Below, in pieces: positions 17,114-26,270 of a DNA stretch of 64,000 bases (positions within the stretch are counted from its first letter, which is position 1; each line of letters starts with the position of its first letter). The notes beneath the pieces were generated by a model. That model was not told where the DNA came from. It did not search any database and was given only the letters and a program-made list of their open reading frames with translations. The position numbers were made by a program, and so were the translations under genes. This DNA comes from Chelativorans petroleitrophicus (lineage in GTDB: Bacteria; Pseudomonadota; Alphaproteobacteria; Rhizobiales; Rhizobiaceae): positions 1 through 64,000 of the forward strand of contig NZ_JAODNV010000017.1 in assembly GCF_025398195.1 (NCBI RefSeq). Direction: 5' to 3'.

Positions 17114-17117
17114 CCAT

Positions 17118-17147
17118 GCCCAGCCGGCGGCCTCCCGCTGGCTGGGC
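17118..17147. terminator. Bidirectional terminator hairpin between gbcB and the TRAP operon
   Basis: GCCCAGCC (17118-17125) pairs with GGCTGGGC (17140-17147). It lies 5 bp after the gbcB stop and 18 bp after the end of the converging dctM-type gene. No strong T-run follows, but the position between convergent genes fits a shared terminator. Confidence 0.55.
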
Positions 17148-17164
17148 GGGTGCAGTTTCGTGAC

Positions 17165-18445
17165 TTACCCGAATGCGAGGTTAGGCAGCCAGAGTACGAG
17201 CCCGGGCACAAACAGAAGCACGAGGATCAGTGCGATTATCGTTCCCAAAAAGGGGAGCGACTCGATCGTGTACTCCTCGATCTTCACATTCATCAGCGAG
17301 CACACGGCGTACATGGCCACGCCCACTGGAGGCGTCATGCCACCCATGGTGACGATGCTCATCATCAATATGCCGAAATGGACCGGGTCGATGCCGATCT
17401 GCGTGACGATGGGCACGAAAATCGGGGTCAGCAGCAGCACCAGCACGGTGCTTTCGACGAAGCAGCCGGCAATCAGCAGGAAAAACAGGATCAGGATCAC
17501 CGTCACATGCGGATTGGTGATGCCCTCCAGCATCCAGGACGAGATGCCCTGCGGCACCTGCAGATAGATGATGGCGAAGCCGACCATGCCCGACATCAGG
17601 ATGATGATCATGATCAAGCCGATGTCGGAAATGGCGTGAGCGAAGGCACGCTTCACCTTCTCGAAGGTCATCTCGCGATGGGCGAGGAAGCCGACGAGGA
17701 TGGCATAGACCACGGCAAAGGCGCCAACTTCGGATGGCGTGAAGATGCCGCCGCGGATGGTCAACACCAGCGCAACCGGAAAAAGCAGCGCCCATTTCGC
17801 GCCCCAGATAGCTGAAAGCAGGGCGCGGAAGGTCGGGCGCTCGGTGTCAGCGACCACATAGTTGCGGCGCTTGGCAATGATGTAGGTGGTGGTCATCAGG
17901 CCGGCCATCATCAGGAGGCCCGGAATGATGCCGGCAATGAAGAGCCGTCCGATCGAGACATTGCCGACATAGCCGTAGAGGATGAGGCCGATCGAGGGCG
18001 GGATGGTCGCTGTGATCAGTGAGCCGACGGCAATCGCCGCAGCCGAAAAGCCCTTGCCGTAACCCTTCTGGATCATCGTCGGACCGAGGATGCGCGCCTC
18101 CATGGCCGCATCGGCCACCGCCGAGCCGGACACGCCGCCCATGACAGTAGACAGCACGATGGCCACCTGTGCGAGCCCTCCCGCCATCCAGCCGACCGCA
18201 ACATAGGAGAAGCGGAACAGACGCTCGGTGATGCCGCTTTCGTTCATCAAATGGCCGGCGAAGACGAAGAAGGGAACGGCGAGAAGGGGAAAGCTCTGGC
18301 TCATCGTCGCGATCTTCTGCACCGCGATCGACATCGGCATGGTGTCGCTGGTGGCGAAGAACATGAACCCCGAAATGCCGATGGCGAACGCGACCGGCAA
18401 TCCAAGAAACATCAGAACGAAGAAAACAGCCGTGACGAGAACCAT
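17165..18445 (-). CDS. TRAP transporter large permease (DctM type)
   Basis: 426 residues with about 12 hydrophobic segments, the sodium-driven transport subunit of a tripartite ATP-independent periplasmic transporter. Typical blocks are FPLLAVPFFVFAGHLMNESG, GGVSGSAVADAAM and IPPSIGLILYG. The start lies 3 bp after the DctQ stop. The gene order binding protein - DctQ - DctM with a divergent GntR-FCD gene is usual for carboxylate or sugar-acid uptake. The substrate is not readable. A link to the convergent gbcAB is only positional. Confidence 0.92.
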   Translation of the reverse strand: MVLVTAVFFVLMFLGLPVAFAIGISGFMFFATSDTMPMSIAVQKIATMSQSFPLLAVPFFVFAGHLMNESGITERLFRFSYVAVGWMAGGLAQVAIVLSTVMGGVSGSAVADAAMEARILGPTMIQKGYGKGFSAAAIAVGSLITATIPPSIGLILYGYVGNVSIGRLFIAGIIPGLLMMAGLMTTTYIIAKRRNYVVADTERPTFRALLSAIWGAKWALLFPVALVLTIRGGIFTPSEVGAFAVVYAILVGFLAHREMTFEKVKRAFAHAISDIGLIMIIILMSGMVGFAIIYLQVPQGISSWMLEGITNPHVTVILILFFLLIAGCFVESTVLVLLLTPIFVPIVTQIGIDPVHFGILMMSIVTMGGMTPPVGVAMYAVCSLMNVKIEEYTIESLPFLGTIIALILVLLFVPGLVLWLPNLAFG

Positions 18446-18448
18446 GCG

Positions 18449-18964
18449 TCAAAGCTCCGCGCCGGAGATCTTGGCATCATCGCTGCGGCTGTAAATGAGT
18501 TTCGAGCCGTCATGCCGGCCCGGCCACGCCCGCACAATATTGTTGAGCAGCGCGATAGCGAGCATCACGCAGCCGGCTGGGACCGCGGACGTGACCCAGG
18601 CATAGGAGATGCCGCTGTCGCCAAACTGGCGGCGCATGTTGAGAGTCGTCAACTGATAGCCTTCGACGGCCAGGAGCCCGAGAAAGACGAACACGATGAT
18701 CGAAAGCACCAGTTCCAGCCTGAACCGGTGTTTCAGGGGCAGCCAGCGGATCAGAAGGTCGATCCCGAGATGGCCCTTTTCGCGCATCGCCCGCGTGGCG
18801 CCCAGGAAGCAGAGCCAGATGAAGAGCAGCTGCGCCGTATCGACCGACCAGATGAGCGGATGGCCGAAGGTGCGCGCGACCGCCGCCAGAAAGACAAGGG
18901 CCACGATGGCGGCCAGAAGCAGGGAAGCGACAAGGAATTCAAGCTGGGCGAGACGGCGGAGCAT
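18449..18964 (-). CDS. TRAP transporter small permease (DctQ type)
   Basis: 171 residues with four hydrophobic segments. WSVDTAQLLFIWLCFLGATR and GHLGIDLLIRW are family features (the W..E/D..R..FIW.. FLGA pattern and the conserved H..ID). It pairs with the large permease in the inner membrane. It is translated from the ATG at 18964, 65 bp downstream of the binding-protein gene in the same operon. Confidence 0.88.
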   Translation of the reverse strand: MLRRLAQLEFLVASLLLAAIVALVFLAAVARTFGHPLIWSVDTAQLLFIWLCFLGATRAMREKGHLGIDLLIRWLPLKHRFRLELVLSIIVFVFLGLLAVEGYQLTTLNMRRQFGDSGISYAWVTSAVPAGCVMLAIALLNNIVRAWPGRHDGSKLIYSRSDDAKISGAEL

Positions 18965-19029
18965 GAGTCACCCTGTGAATGGATCGCGCGGACACTGAGG
19001 CGTCCGCGCGCATTGGAGAAGAAGCGAAC

Positions 19030-20001
19030 TTATTCGCTGGCGATGGCCTGCAGCTCTTCGCGCAGATCGCCGTAGCCTAGCTTGTCATAGACGCCGGCCG
19101 TCGCCTCGCGGAAGGGCGTCACGTCGATCTCGGCCACTTCCATCCCGTTGGCCTTGAGCTGCTCTTCGATTTCGGCCAGCGCGTCGCGCGTGCCGTAGGA
19201 GGCGGTATCGCCTGCCTTCAGGGCTTCCTCGCGCAGGATGGTCTGCAGTTCAGCGGGCAGGCTGTCGAACCAGGCCGCGCTCGTCACCAGACCGGTGATC
19301 AGGTTGATGTGTCCGGTCTTGGTGAGATGCTTGGTCACCTCGTAGAGCTTCGAACCGTATCCCGCGGGGAGTTGGGCCTCGACCGAATCGATCACGCCCT
19401 GCTGAAGCGCCGAATAGACCTCGGCATAGGGCATCGGCGTCGGCGTTGCGCCCATCGCGGTGATCGTTTCGATCCAGACTGGCGCGCCCGGCGTGCGCAT
19501 GCGCGAGCCTTCAAGGTCCGCCGGTTCCGTGACCGGCTCATTGGTCCAGAGCTGCCGTTCGCCCTGCCACCAGTTGAAGGACAGAATCTGCAGACCGGCC
19601 GAATCGCGCAGCTTGCCGACCCATTCCTCGAAAAGCGGCGAGGTCACGACCTTACGGATTCCCTCGTAGCCGGACGCGAGATAGGGCGCACCCAGAACGC
19701 CGAATTCCTCCTGATACACCGCAAGACGCCCGCCATCGACAACGACGGCAACAGGTGCGCCTGCACGTCCCTGCTCCAGCACGTCCTCGTCCGGGCCGAG
19801 CTGCGAGTTCGGGAAGAGCTTGACTTCAATAGCGCCTTCGGAACGTTCCGCGACCGCGTCACGGAAGGCCTCCAGCCCCTTGTAGAGCGGATCGTCCGTG
19901 GTGAGTGCCGTGTTGATGCTGAGCGTGTAGTCCGCAGCCTGCGCCGGCTGCAAAGCAACAAAGGAGCAGGCGGCAAGCAAGAGCTTGAGAGCGAGCTTCA
20001 T
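19030..20001 (-). CDS. TRAP transporter substrate-binding protein (DctP family)
   Basis: 323-residue periplasmic receptor. The signal peptide MKLALKLLLAACSFVALQPAQA ends before ADYTLSIN. The middle holds the carboxylate-binding region typical of DctP: LWTNEPVTEPADLEGSRMRT followed by GAPVWIETITAMGATPTPMP and EVYSALQQGVIDSVEAQ. GGGAGGAAATC precedes the ATG at 20001. It is the first gene of the TRAP operon. The 79 bp upstream are shared with the divergent GntR gene, the likely operator region. Confidence 0.92.
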   Translation of the reverse strand: MKLALKLLLAACSFVALQPAQAADYTLSINTALTTDDPLYKGLEAFRDAVAERSEGAIEVKLFPNSQLGPDEDVLEQGRAGAPVAVVVDGGRLAVYQEEFGVLGAPYLASGYEGIRKVVTSPLFEEWVGKLRDSAGLQILSFNWWQGERQLWTNEPVTEPADLEGSRMRTPGAPVWIETITAMGATPTPMPYAEVYSALQQGVIDSVEAQLPAGYGSKLYEVTKHLTKTGHINLITGLVTSAAWFDSLPAELQTILREEALKAGDTASYGTRDALAEIEEQLKANGMEVAEIDVTPFREATAGVYDKLGYGDLREELQAIASE

Positions 20002-20060
20002 GATTTCCTCCCTAAGGAATGAGGTTAGTTAGCCGTTTAGCATCTTTCGCAGACTAGAAT

Positions 20061-20080
20061 GGTAGTATATAACTGTCAAC
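20061..20080. promoter_or_regulatory. AT-rich divergent promoter/operator candidate
   Basis: GGTAGTATATAACTGTCA in the 79-bp space between dctP and the GntR gene holds TATATA (20066-20071), a possible -10 only 9 bp before the GntR ATG at 20081, which has no visible ribosome binding site. That would give a leaderless or near-leaderless transcript. The flanks AGT...ACT form a short dyad that could be the GntR-FCD site, but the match is weak. Confidence 0.3.
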
Positions 20081-20791
20081 ATGACAATGAAATCCGGACT
20101 CACGCTTCTTCCCGATGAGAGCCGCAGCCTGCGTCAGGCAACGATCGGCAACCGGGTGTTCGAGGCGCTGCGCAAGGCCATCGTCCAGCTGCAGCTAAGG
20201 CCCGGAAACCCTTTGTCCGAAGCTGATATAGGGCGCCAGCTCGGCGTTTCCCGCCAGCCGGTGCGGGAGGCCTTCATCAAGCTGGCTGAAATCGGGCTCG
20301 TTGAAATCAGGCCGCAGCGGGGCACTTTCGTGCGGCTGATTTCGGTGCGTGAGGTGCAGAATGCGCGCTTTCTGCGCGAGGCGATCGAGGTGGCGATTGC
20401 TCGCAAGGCCGCATCCCAAACGACCCTGGAGCGGGTGCGCGGCCTGAGATCGATTGTCGAAGAGCAGCACATCGCCGCGCGCGAGGGGGATACTGTCTCC
20501 TTTCTGCGGCTCGACGAAGCGTTTCACCAGGCACTGGCACGAAGTGTTGATTGCGAAGACGCCTGGCGGGTGCTCGAAGGACTAAAGGCTCAGATGGACC
20601 GCGTACGCTATCTGTCGCTGCCCGATGCCACTCCGCTGGAGATCATCATCGCGCAACATCAGAAGATCGTGGATGGGGTCGAAGGCGGCTCGTCAGAACA
20701 GGCCGAAACTGCGATGCGCCATCATCTCTCGGAGATTTTGATCTCCCTTCCCAAACTGGCGAAAGAGCGATCGGAATTCTTCACCGATTGA
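20081..20791 (+). CDS. GntR family transcriptional regulator, FCD subfamily
   Basis: 236 residues. The winged helix is at about 20-85 (IGNRVFEALRKAIVQLQLRP, SEADIGRQLGVSRQPVREAF, RPQRGTFVRLI). The C-terminal all-helical FCD effector domain has the metal/ligand residues expected around D (FLRLDEAFHQALA) and H (IIAQHQKIVDGV, AMRHHLSEI). It is divergent from the TRAP operon with 79 bp between, so it most likely controls that transporter in response to its substrate. The ATG at 20081 lacks a clear ribosome binding site; a second in-frame ATG is at 20087. Confidence 0.9.
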   Translation: MTMKSGLTLLPDESRSLRQATIGNRVFEALRKAIVQLQLRPGNPLSEADIGRQLGVSRQPVREAFIKLAEIGLVEIRPQRGTFVRLISVREVQNARFLREAIEVAIARKAASQTTLERVRGLRSIVEEQHIAAREGDTVSFLRLDEAFHQALARSVDCEDAWRVLEGLKAQMDRVRYLSLPDATPLEIIIAQHQKIVDGVEGGSSEQAETAMRHHLSEILISLPKLAKERSEFFTD

Positions 20792-20909
20792 CGCCGCCGG
20801 CAGCAGTCAACGCAATCTCCCCAACGAAAATAATGGTGGAATTGTGCCGGAACCCGGAACAAATCATGTCTCCGGGCGTTGGGCACCGACGATCCCGTTC
20901 GGGGGAATA

Positions 20910-23519
20910 ATGAACGATATCAGACCGGGCCGCGAAATCGAGGCGTTGGAAAAGACGTTCGGTGCGGGGAAATTACTGGATTCTTTGCCAATCGGTGTGT
21001 GCTGCTGCGGCTGTGACGGTCGCATTCGCCAGATAAACCGTCGCGCGCGAGAGCTTTGGGGCCGCAGTCCGGAGACGGACGAGCGCTTCGATGGCGCATA
21101 CCGTCTTTTCCTTCCCGATGGCACACCAGTGGCACGTGAAGAGGCGCCCATGGCGCAGGTGCTTCGCACCGCCAGACCGGTTCGCAACCGCCCTTTCAAT
21201 ATAGAGCGGCCGGACGGGCGGCGCATTAAGATCGTGGCCGATGTCGAGCCGCTGTTCGATGAAGACGGTGCACTCGTCGGTGCGGTGAACTGCTTCCGGG
21301 AGGCCGATGAAGCCGCAGCGGCGGGCGACAATACTCAGCTAAGCAGCGACGTTGACGACTCTTTCGAGAACGGGGCCGTTGCCCTTCACATAGTGGACAG
21401 AAACGGCATCATCCTCCGGGCCAACAGGGCCGAGCTCGATCTCCTGGGCTATGAGGAAGCCGAGTATGTCGGCCATCACATCTCCGAGTTCCATGCCGAC
21501 AAAGCTGCCCTTGAGCATATATTGGGCCAGCTTGCCCGCGGCCAGAAGGTCGACCAACATCCTGCCCGGCTAATCGCGAAGGATGGTTCCATTCGGCACG
21601 TGCTCGTCACCTCGAATGCCTGCTTCCGCGACGGCGCGTTCGTGCGTACCCGATGCTTCACCATTGACGTGACGGCGTCCAGGCATGCCGAGGAGCAGGC
21701 GCAGGAGCGCGAGCGCCGCCTTCAGGAAGTTCTGCTGGAAGTACCCGTTGCCGTTTACATGACGGATGCGGACGGCGTGCTTACCTTCTGCAACCGCGCC
21801 GCCATCGAAATGGCGGGCCGTGAGCCGCGGATCGGCCACGACAAATGGTGCGTTTTCGGCCGTCTCTTTTCGGTCGAAGGAGCTCCTCTGCCCCTCGAAC
21901 AATCCACCGCAGCCACTGCGCTGCGGGAAAAGAGGTTTGTCGACAGCGTGGAATTCATCGGCGAGCGCCCCGACGGCAGCCGCGTGCGCGCCATCGCCTA
22001 TCCGATGCCCCTCTTCAAGGAGAACGGCCGCCTCGTCGGCCTGGTCAACATGATGGTAGACATCAGCGAACGCCATCGGGCGGAAGTGGAATCCGCCTAT
22101 CTGGCGGCTATCGTCTCATCGTCCTCCGATGCCATCGTCAGCAAGACGCTCGACGGCATCATCCAGTCCTGGAATGCGGGCGCCACGCGCATTTTCGGAT
22201 ATCTGCCCGAAGAGATCATCGGGCAGCCTGTCACCACCATCATTCCGCCGGAACTGCAGGACCAGGAAGAGGAAATCCTGTCACGCTTGCGGCGCGGAGA
22301 GCGGATTAATCATTTCGAGACGGAGCGCCTCACGAAAGACGGGCGGCGCATCGATATCTCGCTCACGATCTCGCCCATCCACGACCGTAGCGGCCGGATC
22401 ATCGGCGCCTCGAAGATTGCGCGCGACATTACCGATCGCAAACGCGCGGAGCGGCTTCAGCGCCTACTCATCAGCGAGCTCAACCACCGGGTCAAGAACA
22501 CGCTTGCCACCGTCCAGTCGATCGCGAACCAGACGGTGCGCTACGCCAGAAATCCGCAAGAGGCTGCCGCCAGCTTCAGCGGCCGAATCCAGGCGCTCGC
22601 GCACACGCACGATCTGCTGACGCGCAACTCATGGCAGGGTGCTGATGTGCTGAGGCTCGCGCGCGATCAACTTCTCTTCGACGGCGCCGAAGACAGCCGC
22701 ATCTCGTTTTCCGGCCCGGCGCTTACCCTAGACCCGCATCCCACGCTGCATCTGGCGCTGATCCTGCACGAATTGGGCACCAATGCGCGAAAATACGGAT
22801 CGCTCTCGGTTCCGGAAGGCCGGCTGGACGTGAACTGGACGCTGCGCAGCGGCAATGAGGGAAGCCGCCTTCTGCTGAGCTGGCGTGAAAGCGGCGGCCC
22901 GCCCGTCAAAGCGCCGACACAGCGAGGCTTCGGCACGACGCTCATCAAGAGAAGCCTTGCCTCCCATGGAGGAGAGGTGTCCATCGACTATCGGGCGGAA
23001 GGCCTTGTCTGCCACATCATGCTTCCGGTTCCCGAGCGCACGCACTCGGACGAGAGCGGTTTCGCAAACGCGATCCCCGTCACGACGTCCAGGCCAGCCG
23101 CCGAGCGGGCGAGTTCGGAGTCTGCCGGCCTCAGAGACCTGCGGGTTCTGGTAGTGGAGGACGAGGCGCTCATCGCCATGGATATCGTGGCGACGCTTAC
23201 GGAGGCGGGTTGCAAAGTGGTCGGCCCCGCTGCCACCGTGGAAACGGCCGAGAAGCTCATCGCGACGGAGGAAATCGATGCGGCGCTGCTGGACGCCAAT
23301 CTTGACGGGCGGTCAGTGGAAACGATCGCCGTGAAGCTGACACGCAATCGAATTCCTTTCGCCTTCCTCACCGGATATGAGCGCGAGGCGCTGCCTGAGG
23401 CCTTCCGCGAGGCGCCGCTTATCAGCAAGCCTTTCACGCGCAGCGCTGCCATAGACATGCTTTCCCTCCTGACCGCCTCTGATAGCACAGTGGTCCGCAT
23501 GCCGAGCAGAGGCGGATAA
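20910..23519 (+). CDS. Hybrid sensor histidine kinase: four PAS domains, HWE kinase, receiver
   Basis: 869 residues with no membrane segment, so a cytoplasmic sensor. Four PAS-like units follow each other at roughly 22-130, 150-270, 275-400 and 405-515; the first contains CCCGC, an unusual cysteine run. The kinase is of the HWE/HisKA_2 class: H526 in SELNHRVKNTLATVQSIANQ, LALILHELGTNARKYGSL, and the WRE motif in LLSWRESGGPP. The C-terminal receiver has VEDEALIA and Asp795 in LLDANLDG. The ATG at 20910 follows GGGGGAAT. No separate response regulator lies nearby. HWE hybrids often serve light, redox or general stress signalling in Alphaproteobacteria; the input here is unknown. Confidence 0.9.
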   Translation: MNDIRPGREIEALEKTFGAGKLLDSLPIGVCCCGCDGRIRQINRRARELWGRSPETDERFDGAYRLFLPDGTPVAREEAPMAQVLRTARPVRNRPFNIERPDGRRIKIVADVEPLFDEDGALVGAVNCFREADEAAAAGDNTQLSSDVDDSFENGAVALHIVDRNGIILRANRAELDLLGYEEAEYVGHHISEFHADKAALEHILGQLARGQKVDQHPARLIAKDGSIRHVLVTSNACFRDGAFVRTRCFTIDVTASRHAEEQAQERERRLQEVLLEVPVAVYMTDADGVLTFCNRAAIEMAGREPRIGHDKWCVFGRLFSVEGAPLPLEQSTAATALREKRFVDSVEFIGERPDGSRVRAIAYPMPLFKENGRLVGLVNMMVDISERHRAEVESAYLAAIVSSSSDAIVSKTLDGIIQSWNAGATRIFGYLPEEIIGQPVTTIIPPELQDQEEEILSRLRRGERINHFETERLTKDGRRIDISLTISPIHDRSGRIIGASKIARDITDRKRAERLQRLLISELNHRVKNTLATVQSIANQTVRYARNPQEAAASFSGRIQALAHTHDLLTRNSWQGADVLRLARDQLLFDGAEDSRISFSGPALTLDPHPTLHLALILHELGTNARKYGSLSVPEGRLDVNWTLRSGNEGSRLLLSWRESGGPPVKAPTQRGFGTTLIKRSLASHGGEVSIDYRAEGLVCHIMLPVPERTHSDESGFANAIPVTTSRPAAERASSESAGLRDLRVLVVEDEALIAMDIVATLTEAGCKVVGPAATVETAEKLIATEEIDAALLDANLDGRSVETIAVKLTRNRIPFAFLTGYEREALPEAFREAPLISKPFTRSAAIDMLSLLTASDSTVVRMPSRGG

Positions 23520-23542
23520 CCCCTGACGGCTGGCCGCCGCGT

Positions 23543-25021
23543 TCATATCCCGGAAATCTGCCGTCCTAGGCGAACGGTCTCCCGGATGAGGAGTTCGAGG
23601 TCGTCTCGACGCGTCCGATGATTGTTGATGGCGACCCTGAGACAATGTTCCCCATGCACGGTCGTGTCGGAAAGGGCTGCGGTCCCCTGCTCCTGCAAAC
23701 GCAACATGATTTCCGTGTTGAGCGCCTTCAGCGCCTCGGCTGAAACAGCGCCGGGGCGGAAACGGAAGCACACGATATTGATGCTGGTCGGTGCAACGAG
23801 TTCGAGAAACGGCTCTTCCACGATCAACTGGGTGAGAAAGGCGGCTTGCGCGATGTTCTGGTCGATCAGCCGCCCGAACGCCTCCACCCCATGCTCCTTG
23901 AGCGCCATCCAGACCTTGAGCGCCCGGAAACTACGCGTAGTCTGCAGCCCGTATTCATAGAGCCATCGTCCGGATGCCAGCCCGCGCGGGGTCGACTCCA
24001 GATATTCAGGCGTAACCGCAAAGCTTTCCCGGTGAGCGGTGGCATTGCGGATCAGGATGCAACCGACGTCGAATGGCGCATGTAGCCATTTGTGGGGATC
24101 GAGCGCAACAGAATCGGCGTGTTCGAGGCCGCAGACGCGATAGGCATTCCTCGGCGCGATGGCAAGGAGCGCGCCGATGCAGCCGTCGACGTGAAGCCAA
24201 AGATCTTCCTCCGCAGCAAGTCGTGCAAGCGCCTCGAGATCGTCAATAGCACCGGTGTTCACCGTTCCCGCGTTTGCGATGATGCAGACTGGACGAAAAC
24301 TCTCGGCACGGTCCTCAGCGATCGCCCGGCGCAGCGCGGTAAGATCGATCCGCAGGTCCTCACCCGTCGCGATCCGCCGCAGGGCGCGATTGCCCAGCCC
24401 CAGCACCTCCAGCGCCCTGCGATGGCAGCTATGGATCTGGTCCGAACCGTAATATCGCAGAGGCTTGGAAATGGCGGCGACACCCTCTTCCCGCACATCC
24501 ACACCCGCCTTGAAATTGCGCGCGACCGTCAGCCCGATGAGATTGGCCATCGAACCGCCGCTGAGCAGAGTGCCGCTGGCGGAAGCCGGGAAGCCGACCA
24601 TCTCCTTGCACCAGTTTACCACCTGCTCATCCATAAGGGCGGCGGCATGGCTGCCGCCCCCGAGATTCGAACCCTGAACCGCAGCCAGGAAATCCGCCAG
24701 CGCTCCGGTGAAGTTGCCCGATCCCATGTACCAGGACCAGAAGCGCGGATGAACGTTGCCCATCGGATAGGGCATCAGCTTCTCCGTCACCTGCCGGTAG
24801 ACCTCCGCCGTGGGAGCAGGTTTCCGCGGGAGCGGAGCCTGAAAGAAGGTTCGCACCTCTTCGGGCATTTCGCGCCACACGGGCCGTCTGCGGATGTCGC
24901 GCATATAATCGATGGAGTCATCGACGATGCGGTGCGAGAGCGCCCGCATTTCGTCCCAATCGCCGGGATCGAGGGTTTCCTCCATCTCGGCGGCAACGTC
25001 CGCAAACGGCCTCATGGGCAC
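23543..25021 (-). CDS. Group II PLP-dependent amino acid decarboxylase
   Basis: 492 residues, aromatic-L-amino-acid/glutamate decarboxylase fold. The PLP lysine is in LDPHKWLHAPFDVG (about K311). Other family blocks are HPRFWSWYMGSGNF, LLSGGSMANLIGLTVARN and VHVDG-like LWLHVDGCIGALL. It converts an amino acid into its amine and CO2; the substrate could be aromatic, diaminobutyrate or another amino acid, and the sequence does not decide. The start is 12 bp after the stop of the cysteine-synthase-like gene, so the two form an operon and may act in sequence. Confidence 0.88.
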   Translation of the reverse strand: MPMRPFADVAAEMEETLDPGDWDEMRALSHRIVDDSIDYMRDIRRRPVWREMPEEVRTFFQAPLPRKPAPTAEVYRQVTEKLMPYPMGNVHPRFWSWYMGSGNFTGALADFLAAVQGSNLGGGSHAAALMDEQVVNWCKEMVGFPASASGTLLSGGSMANLIGLTVARNFKAGVDVREEGVAAISKPLRYYGSDQIHSCHRRALEVLGLGNRALRRIATGEDLRIDLTALRRAIAEDRAESFRPVCIIANAGTVNTGAIDDLEALARLAAEEDLWLHVDGCIGALLAIAPRNAYRVCGLEHADSVALDPHKWLHAPFDVGCILIRNATAHRESFAVTPEYLESTPRGLASGRWLYEYGLQTTRSFRALKVWMALKEHGVEAFGRLIDQNIAQAAFLTQLIVEEPFLELVAPTSINIVCFRFRPGAVSAEALKALNTEIMLRLQEQGTAALSDTTVHGEHCLRVAINNHRTRRDDLELLIRETVRLGRQISGI

Positions 25022-25033
25022 CTCCCTGCTGCC

Positions 25034-26119
25034 CTAGGCGGCGAACTGAAAGCCCGGCGTTGAGCGCGAGAGGGCCAGTTCTTCCTCGTCCATATCCGCC
25101 TCGATCGACTCGAAGAGCGGCGTTGTCATGTAACGCTCCCCGGTATCGGGCAGCATGCACAGAATGACAGAGCCTGAGGGGGCGCGCTCGGCCACCTGCC
25201 GCGCGGCCGCGAATGTGGCGCCGCCGGAAATCCCGGTGAAGATGCCCTCGTTCTGGGCTAGCGCCTTCGTCCATTTGATGGCCTCGAGGCCGGCGATCGG
25301 CACCACCTCATCGTAATAGCGGGAATCGATCGCCTCCTGCAGCACATGGGGAATGAAATCCGGCGTCCATCCCTGGATTGGATGCGGCTCGAAGGCGGGA
25401 TGGCTCCTGGCCGGTGCGCCGTCGGGCGTCCGTTCCTGACCATGGCCGCTTCCTATGAGCTGTGCGTTCGCCGGCTCGCTGAGCACGATTCTGGTTTCTG
25501 GCCGCTCCCTGCGCAGCACGCGGCCCACACCCGCCACCGTGCCGCCCGTCCCGTAGCCGGTCACGAACCAGTCGAGCCTCGATCCGGCGAAATCGTTGAT
25601 GATCTCGCGCCCAGTCGTCGCCTCATGAATGTCCGCATTGGCCTTGGTCTCGAACTGCCGTGCCAGGAACCAGCCATTGGCCTCGGCGAGTTCGACGGCC
25701 TTCCTGTACATGCCGTAGCCTTTTTCCGCGCGCGGGGTGAGCACCACCTTGGCGCCCAGCATACGCATGAGCTTGCGCCGCTCGATCGAGAAGCTGTCTG
25801 CCATGGTAACGACCAGCGGATAGCCCTTCTGGGCACAGACCATGGCTAGGCCGATGCCGGTATTGCCGCTGGTCGCCTCAACGACGGTCTGCCCCGGCTT
25901 CAGAGCGCCGGTGCGTTCCGCCTCTTCGATGACATTGAGCGCCAGCCGGTCCTTCACGGACGAGACCGGATTGAAGAACTCGGCCTTCACGTAAATGGTC
26001 GCGTGGTCCACACCGAGATTGTTGATGCGGATTACGGGCGTATCGCCCACCGTATCCAGAATACTGTCGAATAGGCGGCCACGTCCTTCCGTAGTGCGTA
26101 TCGTATCTCGGGTTTTCAT
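25034..26119 (-). CDS. cysK: Cysteine synthase A-like PLP enzyme (beta-replacement)
   Basis: 361 residues. PLP Lys56 in NPVSSVKDR, the TSGNTG loop at 83-88, the phosphate loop GTGGTVAGV and GISGGA place it in the O-acetylserine sulfhydrylase family. Compared with about 310 residues for CysK, it has an insertion around GQERTPDGAPARSHP and a longer C-terminus. It could make cysteine from O-acetylserine and sulfide or form another beta-substituted alanine. The ATG at 26119 has AAAGGAGCG upstream. It is the first gene of an operon with a PLP decarboxylase and divergent from a BTAD/TPR regulator, which is not the usual setting of the housekeeping gene. Confidence 0.8.
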   Translation of the reverse strand: MKTRDTIRTTEGRGRLFDSILDTVGDTPVIRINNLGVDHATIYVKAEFFNPVSSVKDRLALNVIEEAERTGALKPGQTVVEATSGNTGIGLAMVCAQKGYPLVVTMADSFSIERRKLMRMLGAKVVLTPRAEKGYGMYRKAVELAEANGWFLARQFETKANADIHEATTGREIINDFAGSRLDWFVTGYGTGGTVAGVGRVLRRERPETRIVLSEPANAQLIGSGHGQERTPDGAPARSHPAFEPHPIQGWTPDFIPHVLQEAIDSRYYDEVVPIAGLEAIKWTKALAQNEGIFTGISGGATFAAARQVAERAPSGSVILCMLPDTGERYMTTPLFESIEADMDEEELALSRSTPGFQFAA

Positions 26120-26270
26120 GTGAACGCTCCTTTGCGGATCGAGAATGCCCTGCGGGCTGATGATGCGGGGTGCTGCCCCATCGCATTCCATGATAAGGTG
26201 TTGCTCACCGCCTGCCGTTGGAGGAGACGTGGAAACGCGCGTGGAATCGGCTCCGCTGGGCGCCGGCAAC

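Noticed and set aside
26157-26183. Hairpin GGGG-TGCTG-CCCC upstream of the cysK-like gene as a riboswitch
   Set aside because: A short stem with imperfect flanks; none of the conserved core of SAM, OAS-related or other known riboswitches is present.
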